A stretch of 45,409 nt of DNA. Origin: Nodosilinea sp. LEGE 07298 (lineage in GTDB: Bacteria; Cyanobacteriota; Cyanobacteriia; Phormidesmidales; Phormidesmidaceae). The position numbers were made by a program, and so were the translations under genes. The notes beneath the pieces are model-generated. The model was not told the origin of the DNA. It searched no databases and saw only the letters and a program-made list of their open reading frames with translations. This document shows, one piece after another, positions 1-6,876 of the stretch; position 1 is the stretch's first letter; each line of letters begins with the position of its first letter. The stretch lies in contig NZ_JADEXE010000016.1 of NCBI RefSeq assembly GCF_015207265.1, positions 1 through 45,409 of the forward strand, read 5' to 3'.

Positions 1-145
1 TAGCAGGCACGTTCAGCCCTTGAGCATTCAAGCGCAGCATATGCGCACGGTCACGGGTCCGATAAGGAACTGTCTGAGCTTGCCGCAGTTCACTTAAGGT
101 ACGGTCTTCCTCCTCGGTCAAAATGATACGCAATGGGGCGGGCAT
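1..145 (-). CDS. IS630-family transposase, N-terminal fragment (runs off the left edge)
   Basis: An open frame on the minus strand starts at the ATG at 145-143 and stays open to base 1, giving 48 residues. It opens with a PLRIILTEEED stretch and continues with TRDRAHMLRLNAQG. This is the usual start of the helix-turn-helix domain of cyanobacterial IS630-type (Tc1/mariner-like) transposases, which bind the element ends. The catalytic DDE domain would lie to the left of the window, so activity cannot be judged. The preceding 280 bases hold only a dispersed palindrome. Family assignment rests on recognition of this short N-terminus. Confidence 0.8.
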   Translation of the reverse strand, partial: MPAPLRIILTEEEDRTLSELRQAQTVPYRTRDRAHMLRLNAQGLNVPA

Positions 146-218
146 AAGGGGGCTTTCTAGTTAACCCTCCCATCTTACGTTTAATTCAAACTCCCTACTT
201 AGGTTGGTTTGAGGCACG

Positions 219-268
219 AGACCCAACGCCCGCATGGGTTACGCTATCGCTAACCCATCCTACATTTG
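219..268. repeat. Dispersed palindromic repeat, ATGGGTTA...TAACCCAT type
   Basis: An ACCCAACGCC box is followed by the inverted repeat ATGGGTTACGCT / GCTAACCCAT. A close relative sits at 25758-25812, between the DUF502 gene and mgtE. The rest of the 146-427 spacer shows no gene. Confidence 0.7.
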
Positions 269-427
269 AACCAGCTCACCCACTTATTGATTAGCTTTTA
301 ATTGCTTTAGTAACCGTCCCCTGAGCGGAGTCGTTTGCGGAGCCGCCCCAGATAGGCAAAGGGACATCTCGGGCAAGTTATAGAAAAAGTTTCAGCGATC
401 GCACTTGGTCATTCCTTACTTCTCGAA

Positions 428-1105
428 CTAAAGTGCAGGCTTTCTCCATATATAGACTCCTAGCACAATCATCCAGAAAAGTAGTAAGGAGCTAGAGGGC
501 ATGTTAAGCGCCATTGCCAACCCAGAGAATCCTGTATAGGCCATTACAATACCTGCGATCGCAGTCGGCACACCCCCCAAAATTGCAAAAAAGCCCAACC
601 ATTTTGGAAAAGCTGAGTCTATCAACAATGCTACTCCGTATATGGTCACCGTAATGCCAAAGAGCAAGCTCATAATACTCGCAAAACCTATCTCGATTTG
701 CCTAACCGCAAACGCTGAGTAGAAAAGCATCTCTTTTTCTGGTTCTGGCGCGTTGCTCCAGGCTGTTACCATTGCTTTAAGCGCTATGCCATCAACCGCT
801 TGTAGTCCTGCTGCCACAGCTAAACCGACTACTGCGCCAACTGCGCCCAAAACTGCTGCAACATGGGCCGGTCCTTTTGCTAACTTTTGGGCAAGGAGTA
901 TGAGTGCAACGACAATTAATGCAACACCAAGGAGCTGCATCAAATGACTGGCTACCCAGTTGCGATCTGCGGCGTATTCTGTAAAAGCGGCCAATGGCAC
1001 ATTAGGATCAGCACTCATTGGATGCAAAATTGTGCCAATTAGCAAAAAGAGTGCACCGCTAATAGCCGAAATTGCGGTTATTTTCTTCCCGTAAGGCTGA
1101 GACAT
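428..1105 (-). CDS. Multi-pass membrane protein of unknown function
   Basis: A 225-residue hydrophobic protein. I chose the ATG at 1105 because AAGGAGAG lies just upstream; an ATG at 1120 is in frame but lacks a ribosome site. About six hydrophobic stretches are visible: one near the N-terminus, one after the RNWVASHLMQLLG segment, a Gly/Ala/Val-rich one, and three in the C-terminal half, ending in a short basic IWRKPAL tail. The layout and the SADPN...ASHLMQLLG region resemble DUF4386-like or general integral membrane families, but no diagnostic motif is present and I assign no function. It stands alone, with repeat-bearing spacers on both sides. Confidence 0.75.
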   Translation of the reverse strand: MSQPYGKKITAISAISGALFLLIGTILHPMSADPNVPLAAFTEYAADRNWVASHLMQLLGVALIVVALILLAQKLAKGPAHVAAVLGAVGAVVGLAVAAGLQAVDGIALKAMVTAWSNAPEPEKEMLFYSAFAVRQIEIGFASIMSLLFGITVTIYGVALLIDSAFPKWLGFFAILGGVPTAIAGIVMAYTGFSGLAMALNMPSSSLLLFWMIVLGVYIWRKPAL

Positions 1106-1298
1106 AACTCTCCTTAGCATTTGCTGATGCAGTTATTGTTCTTCGCAAAATCTCAGATGGTTGGATCGCTCGTTGCTTTCAGGTCTACATCGTGAACGTG
1201 AATTGAGTTTGGCAAAAGATCGCTTAAACGATTTGGCAGCTTAGGCAACAGGTTTTCATCCGTCAAATCAACCTACAGGAGATCTGCGATCGCGCTAC

Positions 1299-1655
1299 TT
1301 ACCTCATTTGCCGCTGAAATCCACGGTACCGAGTTCCTTGATAGGTCAATGTGCCTTGGTCTCCCTCAACAAGCTGGCCGTACTCTTTACCAGAAATACG
1401 AAACTCGTGTCGCTGACCACGTTCATCCTCGAAGGTGCAGTAATAACATGTTGATGTAGTACGAACGCGATCGGGTGGAGCATGTCCACTCACTCGTGTT
1501 CGCTTGGTAACAACACGAGATGCCATAGATAAAACGGGTTGCGTATTATTGTGCTGCCATTTCGCTATTGCTTTTATTATTGTAAATATGAGGATGCCGA
1601 CTATAAGGATGGCGATTAGCGCAATAAAAATCGGAACAATTGTGGATATATCCAT
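1299..1655 (-). CDS. DUF2500 domain protein, membrane-anchored
   Basis: 118 residues. One N-terminal membrane helix (about residues 6-29) is followed by a soluble domain with VVTKRTRVSGH, then TSTCYYCTFEDERG, then SGKEYGQLVEGDQGTLTYQGTRYRGF. These blocks (a VxTKRT strand, a YYxTFE strand and a GxEYGxLxEGDxGxLxxQGTRxxxF tail) are the core of DUF2500, small envelope proteins of unknown role known mainly from enterobacteria and Firmicutes. Two cysteines sit in the YYC strand. The gene is flanked at 1268-1292 and 1818-1841 by near-identical CCTACAGGAGATCTGCGATCGC repeats. Function is unknown. Confidence 0.8.
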   Translation of the reverse strand: MDISTIVPIFIALIAILIVGILIFTIIKAIAKWQHNNTQPVLSMASRVVTKRTRVSGHAPPDRVRTTSTCYYCTFEDERGQRHEFRISGKEYGQLVEGDQGTLTYQGTRYRGFQRQMR

Positions 1656-1867
1656 GGATAGAGGTTGCCGATTGTAGGTGACAACGGTGAATAAGTAGAT
1701 GGCTGCTGGGGGTTAGACGCGGCGATCGCGCATGGTGAGTGAAGGAATTTGTGCGCTTAGGGTTAGGTTGTTGGGCAAGAAAAATATTAGAGAAGTTGGG
1801 CTTCCTTCGTCAACCTAACCTACAGGAGATCTGCGATCGCACTGCAATCGCTCTTGGAACCATTTAA

Positions 1868-4318
1868 TCAAAGCTGTCCAAGCCGCTGCATAATTAGATC
1901 GGCAACCTCTACCGGCTCACGCCCCTCGGCGTTGACATAACCATCAATAGAAAACAGGCCTGAAATGTCAGCATCATTTAGGCGCACCAGCATAATCTCG
2001 GCACTCTTTTTCTGCTTCAGCAGGTCTCGCACCGCTCGCCATTCCAAGCCACACCATTCCTTCTGTTCGTATTCAGTGCAGATAAACACCACCACCAGTT
2101 CGGCTTGTTTATGGTAGATATTCTGCAAATAAGTATCCAAATTAGGGCGGGCCAGCTCTGCTTCGTAATAGGCATCGTAGAACACACGTTCACGGCGGCC
2201 CATCTTCGCCGCCAATGTGTCAGCTACAGTTTTGACAAATTGCCGGTGCTCACCTGGGAAAGAGAGCGCAATGTCAAAGCGTTTTCTACTTTCCGGGGTA
2301 CTCTCCACTGTCCTAATTGGCATTTGCTCCCAGTGCTGGTGCAAAGATTCGCGCAGCGGGGCGAAACCGGCGTGGTCAAAGGGAATGGCGTACAGGTTTA
2401 GCACCAAATTAAACAGGCTGACCCGGTAATGGGTGTCATCGCAGAAATTACCAGGGCTGCAACCCTGCAGATTGTGTGGGGATGGCGCACCAGCTTTGCT
2501 TTCTAGGGTGAGGGCAATCAAACGACGTTTGTTGTTGCCTAGCCGCGCTTTGACGAGATTGACGTCTGCTTCAAATGCCGAGGTGGGGTGGCGATAGACG
2601 TGCTGATAGGCAGATGTATCCAGCACCACAACATAGTCATCCGCTCCTACCTGCGTGGTTGTTTCGATAATTAAGATACCTGCGTCCTGCAAGTCATGTT
2701 TGATTCTTTCTGCATCGCGCGTTTGTTCGGGAGCGTGGCTAAGATAACAACGGGGTGCGGCCCACCCACGCCGATAGCCTTTGACACGCACCAGATGCGC
2801 TTCATACGTGCTGCGCAGACGTGCTACCGATTCTTCGCGCTGGAGCCACCCGATTGCCTCAATGCCGATGCCGGGCTTGTCAAGCTCGGGCAGATCGACC
2901 TTGGCTCCACATTCGGCACAGAAGGCGAAGGTTTTGCCCTCGCGGACGCGGCTGACGACTGTGGCACGTTCTAAGCGGTGTTCTTCTGGACATATCACTG
3001 GCGGATAGCGCGTTACTTCGACATCGCGCAGGTACAAAAAGCGTTCGAACAAGGCCTGAAACTCCTCTCGTCCGCGACGAGGCATCTGCTCGCTGTAATA
3101 GAGAATCAGTTCGATCTCGCCTTCGCGATCTTCAACCATACGAAAGCCGCAAATTTCGGCCTGCCCCATTTCGTACTGGGCCTGGTTTTGCCACTGGTTG
3201 ATGCGAGCAAAGCTGGGGGTATAGCCCAGCAGCACCACCAGCATCGAGTAGAGGTTCTCGATGCGGCCGCGAACCACGTAAGAGACGTCATCAGTTGCCG
3301 GGAAGTCGTCATCCAGGGGACGCCGTTGCTTGATCAGTCCGGGGAAAATGAGCACGGTGTCGCTGTCAAAGGTCTCGCGGAAACAGACGTTGTGTTCTAA
3401 AAAACGCTGCACCGCCGCATCGAGCAGGATGTGTTGCTCTGCCTCATCCAGGTTGACGAGTTCGTCAAAGGCGTAGTGCCCCTGCAGTAGTTCCGTTTCG
3501 TCGACCGCGCCCAGTTCGCGCGGGTGTTTATCCGCCAGCAAAACAATCGACGAGACTAGATCAACCAGCAAAGCAGGCATGAGCAAAATATATTGATCGC
3601 CCGATGAGCTTTTTAAGATACTCACGAAGCCGTGGGTTGCCAGATGGCCGACGGCTGTCATCATTTCGGCATCGCTGAACTGCCAGTCGGTGTCGGAGGC
3701 TTGTAACTGACGGCGCAGCTCAGCTGGATTGACCAGAAGATTTTGAGGTCCGCTTTCTTCCTCAAGCGCCAGTTGCTCTTTGAGGGAAAGCACATGCTCT
3801 TTGATGCGTTTAAAGGTGCGGGTCGTGACCGTTGTGGTCATCTCATCCCAGGGTATTTGGTCTTTGAGGGTAGCCAGCAGTTGCTCTACGCCGTCGCCGC
3901 CTTTAGCGCTGGTGCTGATGTAGCCACCGCTAATGCCGTAGCGCTGGCAAAACTGCTGCAAAAACTCTTGGGAGACGGTTGAACCACCGCGATCCATGCG
4001 AGCCCCGACTAGTACGCTAGGCGGTAGTTGACCTTTGCCTTTCAACTGCTCCAGCCAGAACTCTGCCCCTTTGAGCGGATCTTGCCGGTTGGTGGGGTCA
4101 AAGAGAACCAGCGAGGCATCAACTTCGTCCAGGAAGATGGCGTGGATAGGGCGGTAGACGTGTTGCCCGGCTAAATCCCATAGCACAGCCTCGCACTTGG
4201 TGCCGTCGGCACGAGTGGTACCAAGATCATCAACCACCCAAAACTGCTGACCGTGAGTAGAGGCGTGCTCTTTGAACTGACCATGGGCCAGCCGCCAGCC
4301 CAAACCAGTCTTGCCCAC
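1868..4318 (-). CDS. GTPase-TIR protein, 3' part of a split WD40-GTPase-TIR gene
   Basis: 816 codons from a GTG at 4318, but the frame is open upstream to a stop at 4385-4387, and the nine codons before the GTG read KLVLVGDSG. The P-loop GDSGVGKTG is therefore cut by any start available here. Residues 1-165 form a Roc/Ras-like GTPase: WDLAGQ for G3, GARMD for G4, TSAKGG for G5. Residues ~170-400 look like a COR/winged-helix region. A Cys/His cluster follows (CPEEH ... CAECG). Residues ~522-660 resemble a degenerate TIR fold (RCYLSHA ... YVVVLDTSAY). Residues ~681-816 are a clear TIR domain (FDIALSFPGE, VFYDAY, KEWCGLEW) with the likely NADase glutamate near residue 759. The 5' part of the gene is the WD40 ORF at 4482-5567; a MITE at 4356-4523 separates them. 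No proper start or ribosome site is visible, so this half is probably non-functional or poorly expressed. Confidence 0.85.
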   Translation of the reverse strand: MGKTGLGWRLAHGQFKEHASTHGQQFWVVDDLGTTRADGTKCEAVLWDLAGQHVYRPIHAIFLDEVDASLVLFDPTNRQDPLKGAEFWLEQLKGKGQLPPSVLVGARMDRGGSTVSQEFLQQFCQRYGISGGYISTSAKGGDGVEQLLATLKDQIPWDEMTTTVTTRTFKRIKEHVLSLKEQLALEEESGPQNLLVNPAELRRQLQASDTDWQFSDAEMMTAVGHLATHGFVSILKSSSGDQYILLMPALLVDLVSSIVLLADKHPRELGAVDETELLQGHYAFDELVNLDEAEQHILLDAAVQRFLEHNVCFRETFDSDTVLIFPGLIKQRRPLDDDFPATDDVSYVVRGRIENLYSMLVVLLGYTPSFARINQWQNQAQYEMGQAEICGFRMVEDREGEIELILYYSEQMPRRGREEFQALFERFLYLRDVEVTRYPPVICPEEHRLERATVVSRVREGKTFAFCAECGAKVDLPELDKPGIGIEAIGWLQREESVARLRSTYEAHLVRVKGYRRGWAAPRCYLSHAPEQTRDAERIKHDLQDAGILIIETTTQVGADDYVVVLDTSAYQHVYRHPTSAFEADVNLVKARLGNNKRRLIALTLESKAGAPSPHNLQGCSPGNFCDDTHYRVSLFNLVLNLYAIPFDHAGFAPLRESLHQHWEQMPIRTVESTPESRKRFDIALSFPGEHRQFVKTVADTLAAKMGRRERVFYDAYYEAELARPNLDTYLQNIYHKQAELVVVFICTEYEQKEWCGLEWRAVRDLLKQKKSAEIMLVRLNDADISGLFSIDGYVNAEGREPVEVADLIMQRLGQL

Positions 4319-4345
4319 ACCCGAGTCGCCGACCAGGACGAGTTT

Positions 4346-4533
4346 GGCGGAGGTACTTAGTGGTGCAGAAAACTCCTGAAACCCCTATAAATTAAGGATT
4401 CTCACCGAGATGGCGATATTGAGGTTTATCGGGTAAACGAACGAGGGCAATGGGTTTCAGGCGCTGATTTAACCGTTCAGGTCATCCATCATGAGACTCA
4501 AAAAAGTTTTCTGCACCACTAAGGGCGGAGGTA
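4346..4533. repeat. 10-bp target-site duplication around the MITE
   Basis: GGCGGAGGTA occurs at 4346-4355 and again at 4524-4533, directly abutting the two ends of the 168-bp element. A 10-bp duplication is within the range made by IS4-family transposases. Confidence 0.9.
4356..4523. mobile_element. 168-bp MITE (IS4-type ends) inserted in the WD40-GTPase-TIR gene
   Basis: The element has perfect 19-bp terminal inverted repeats: CTTAGTGGTGCAGAAAACT at 4356-4374 and its exact complement at 4505-4523. It is bounded by the 10-bp duplication GGCGGAGGTA. It carries no transposase. Its left terminus continues CCTGAAA, giving a near match over about 26 bases to the left end of the IS4-family copy at 44490-44516, which suggests mobilisation in trans by that family. 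Element plus one duplication is 178 bp, which shifts the host gene frame by one and adds stops. The interior carries a short open plus-strand frame ending at the right terminus, which I do not interpret. Confidence 0.93.
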
Positions 4534-5567
4534 TAGCGTACAGACTCAGTGGTTGTTTGGCCTAGCAGAACTTCTGGATCAATATCCCAGATGCGTATGA
4601 CAGTGTCCTTTTCGCCGAGGGTGGCGAGGATGTGGAAAGCAGGATGAAAAGCTAGACCTCCGTGACTACTGTCATGAGTTTCCTCGAAAGCTGCCAAAGT
4701 TGACCAAGTATCGGTACGCCAAATACGAACAGTCTTGTCACGTGACTTAGAAACAAACAAGAAATCGTTTTTAGAGAAAGAAATTGCGTTGATACTTTCA
4801 GTATGACCTTCGAGGAACTGTATCAATTGTGAAGTCTCAGTATTCCAAACAGCAATTGTTCGAGAAAATCCAGACGCTGCTAATAATGGCCTAGATGATG
4901 CCCAAGCAACATTACTTACCGTCTCAATGGCTGCACCAAGCCGATGACTTTTCTGAGTTGCCTCATCATATAAATGGACTCCTTTATAAGAACCTAAGGC
5001 AAGGCTTTTGCTGTCGGGTGACCATACCATGCCGTAGCTACTCGTAATGCCTAATTGACCTGATGATACCAACCTATTTGAAACAAAGTCTAAGTAGTAG
5101 ATGCACTCGTCACGCCCCCTTAAGGCTAGTTTTTCCCCATCCGGCGACCACACCACGTTTTGGATTCCTTCTTGGTGTCCCTCAAACACAATCAGGTTTC
5201 CCAAAGCCTCAGCATCCCAGATGCGGATAGTCTTATCATCAGAACCTGAAGCTAGTCTGCGCCCATCCGGCGACCACGCCACGCTATTGACCTTATCTTC
5301 ATGCCCCTCAAGTACAGCTGTACATTTTCCACGGGCGACGTCCCAGATGCGGATGGTTTTATCATAAGACGGCGAGGCCAGGAAACGGCCATCCGGCGAC
5401 CATGCGATGCGGTTAATGCTACCTGTATGCCCACGCAGGATGCGCTTCAGAGTCAGGCCAGGTACGGGGCTTTCGCCCACGCGCACGCCGTCGGCGGGTT
5501 CGGGGTCATAGTTGGGCAAGTCGGGGAGGAAGTCGGATAGGGGGTTGGTTTGATTTGGGGTAGTCAT
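4482..5567 (-). CDS. WD40 repeat protein, 5' part of the split WD40-GTPase-TIR gene
   Basis: 361 codons from the ATG at 5567, chosen because GGTGGAG precedes it by a few bases; an upstream start at 5591 lacks this. Residues ~45-335 hold about seven WD40 units of the GHTGSINRIAWSPDG ... LASGSDDKTIRIWD type, enough for one seven-bladed propeller. Blades 3-5 are divergent. Host sequence ends at the codons for RYTSA (about 4525); the last 13 codons are read from the MITE. Removing the element and one target copy joins RYTSA in frame to KLVLVGDSGVGKTG, the P-loop of the next ORF, which predicts an ancestral protein near 1,170-1,180 residues. In such proteins the WD40 part is thought to act as a sensor. 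The 3' part of this ORF is visibly richer in A+T than the genes at 6877-9582. Confidence 0.9.
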   Translation of the reverse strand: MTTPNQTNPLSDFLPDLPNYDPEPADGVRVGESPVPGLTLKRILRGHTGSINRIAWSPDGRFLASPSYDKTIRIWDVARGKCTAVLEGHEDKVNSVAWSPDGRRLASGSDDKTIRIWDAEALGNLIVFEGHQEGIQNVVWSPDGEKLALRGRDECIYYLDFVSNRLVSSGQLGITSSYGMVWSPDSKSLALGSYKGVHLYDEATQKSHRLGAAIETVSNVAWASSRPLLAASGFSRTIAVWNTETSQLIQFLEGHTESINAISFSKNDFLFVSKSRDKTVRIWRTDTWSTLAAFEETHDSSHGGLAFHPAFHILATLGEKDTVIRIWDIDPEVLLGQTTTESVRYTSALSGAENFFESHDG

Positions 5568-5761
5568 AGCTCCACCTCGATTTCGGTCCACATAGGGGTT
5601 TGTGTGACGCCTAGGTTTCCGCCGCCCAACTCGAAATTAGAGGAAAACTTTCCACCCAATCATTCCTATAGGGGTATTAGACGGAGGACTTTAGTATAAC
5701 TGTCCTCTCAAGTCAGCAAAAATTTCTCGAACTCCCTTCATGCCTGCTTTTCACCCTACGG

Positions 5762-5790
5762 TTGACGGCGATCGCTAGCAGCACTATCAT
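5762..5790 (+). promoter_or_regulatory. Sigma-70 type promoter candidate
   Basis: TTGACG at 5762-5767 and TATCAT at 5785-5790 are separated by 17 bases, an ideal spacing. It would give a leader of roughly 215 bases before the ATG at 6015. Pattern match only. Confidence 0.5.
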
Positions 5791-5846
5791 CATCCATTAA
5801 GCCGTTCAGCAGAGCGGTGGTTACGCAGAACTCGAAAATTTTGGCG

Positions 5847-5909
5847 CTGTCTGAAGGTGGTGGAACACCAACAGACAGCTAACCCCGCAAGTCTGACCGG
5901 CAGATTGCG
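5847..5909 (+). promoter_or_regulatory. Two consecutive hairpins in the 5' leader
   Basis: GCTGTCTG (5847-5854) pairs with CAGACAGC (5872-5879), with an inner GGTG/CACC pairing. Seven bases on, CGCAA-TCTG (5886-5895) pairs with CAGA-TTGCG (5901-5909) around a five-base loop. Both lie between the candidate promoter and the gene at 6015. No known riboswitch class is recognised. Confidence 0.4.
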
Positions 5910-6014
5910 AGGCTAAGGTCCATCGTACCCTAGCCCCCTCAGTTTGCAATTCAAGCGTGGGTGGCTAGGGTTTTCGCGTTCTGTCTTCCTAACCCACAAC
6001 TGGAGACAGAAGCG

Positions 6015-6314
6015 ATGTTTGAATATCTCGAACCCGATGCCAGCGGGGCATCTAATCTTCCGCCGTCTTCGCGCAGCACCCCTCAGCCTCGCCCAGAGCG
6101 GGTGCGCCACATGCTCTACGGCAGTTTGGCCGCCATCGATCGCACCATCAAGATCCTCCACGCTCTCGGCTACGCCGACCCCAACGACTGGAGCGACCCC
6201 ATCCCCGCGCCGCCTGGTGTCGAGACGCGGTCATCGAGCGGAGTCGAGATGCCAGCGTCGAGCGGAGCCGAGACGTGGATGGCTATTCTTACCAAAACGG
6301 TACTGATTGAGTAA
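6015..6314 (+). CDS. Small conserved cyanobacterial protein of unknown function
   Basis: 99 residues from the ATG at 6015, which follows GGAG at about 6002; an in-frame start at 5961 has no ribosome site. The sequence begins MFEYLEPD and contains RPERVRHMLYGSLAAIDRTIKILHALGYADPNDWS and ends WMAILTKTVLIE. I recognise this as a small, uncharacterised family found in filamentous cyanobacteria. Residues ~69-87 (VETRSSSGVEMPASSGAE) come from a 24-bp tandem repeat at 6219-6276 and look like a later in-frame insertion between the conserved core and the conserved tail. No membrane segment or catalytic motif is visible. Confidence 0.7.
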   Translation: MFEYLEPDASGASNLPPSSRSTPQPRPERVRHMLYGSLAAIDRTIKILHALGYADPNDWSDPIPAPPGVETRSSSGVEMPASSGAETWMAILTKTVLIE

Positions 6315-6386
6315 GTCTCTTGATCACAGGTACCGGGTTCCTTTGCCAATAGCCTGGTTTGGGCGGCAACAACAAGAACCTGGTAC

Positions 6387-6647
6387 CTTATCGCCCCCAT
6401 TCTTAATCTGCGCCCTGCGATCGCCAAACTGGCACAGCAGTTTGGCATGTTGCACCCTGCGATCGTTAAACTGGCACAGCAGTTTGGCATGTTGCACCCT
6501 GCGATCGTTAAACTGGCACAACAGTTTGGCAATGTGGCACAGCAGATCGCCAATGTGGCACAGCAGTTTAATGATCTGCACCCTCAGATCGCCAATGTGG
6601 CACAGCAGATCGCCAATGTGGCACAGCAGTTTGGCATTGCAGGCTAA
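6387..6647 (+). repeat. 21-bp tandem repeat array encoding heptads
   Basis: Twelve consecutive 21-bp units. In the plus frame ending at the TAA at 6645-6647 they read as seven-residue units of the types LAQQFGM, LHPAIVK, VAQQIAN and VAQQFND, with a hydrophobic residue at positions 1 and 5 of each unit, as in an amphipathic or coiled-coil helix. The frame is open from just after a stop at about 6320 but contains no ATG, GTG or TTG before the ATG at 6447, which has no ribosome site. Translation is therefore uncertain. Several units contain CTGCGATCG, overlapping the HIP1 core. The region up to 6876 shows nothing else. Confidence 0.6.
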
Positions 6648-6876
6648 AAGATCGGCACTGCGGTAGGCCAGTTAAAGATAATTCGCTCTCCATTGATAGT
6701 TTGCCGGGCCATTTGACCATGTTTGCCGCAAACTCATTCGCGGCAGTTGGCAGCGGCAAACTTAATGCCCGGCTCAAACCTCCAGGGCAACCCCAGCGGC
6801 CAGCCAACAGTTCATATAATATCCAGACAGTTGTGGGGGAAAATGCAGGCGTACCCTGCCTGCTCTTTGCTGCCCT

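Larger units (their letters stand above)
5568..6014. other. Divergent intergenic region
   Basis: 447 bases between the start of the WD40 gene (minus strand) and the small protein at 6015 (plus strand). It contains a plus-strand promoter candidate and two hairpins, listed separately, and no convincing gene. The minus-strand promoter of the WD40 gene must lie at about 5600-5760 but no consensus stands out. Confidence 0.6.

Noticed and set aside
6170..6666. Alternative frames across the 21-bp tandem repeat (Cys/Trp-rich on plus, Cys-rich on minus)
   Set aside because: Any frame of a multiple-of-three repeat stays open. Only the LAQQF/VAQQI frame shows a sensible amphipathic pattern.
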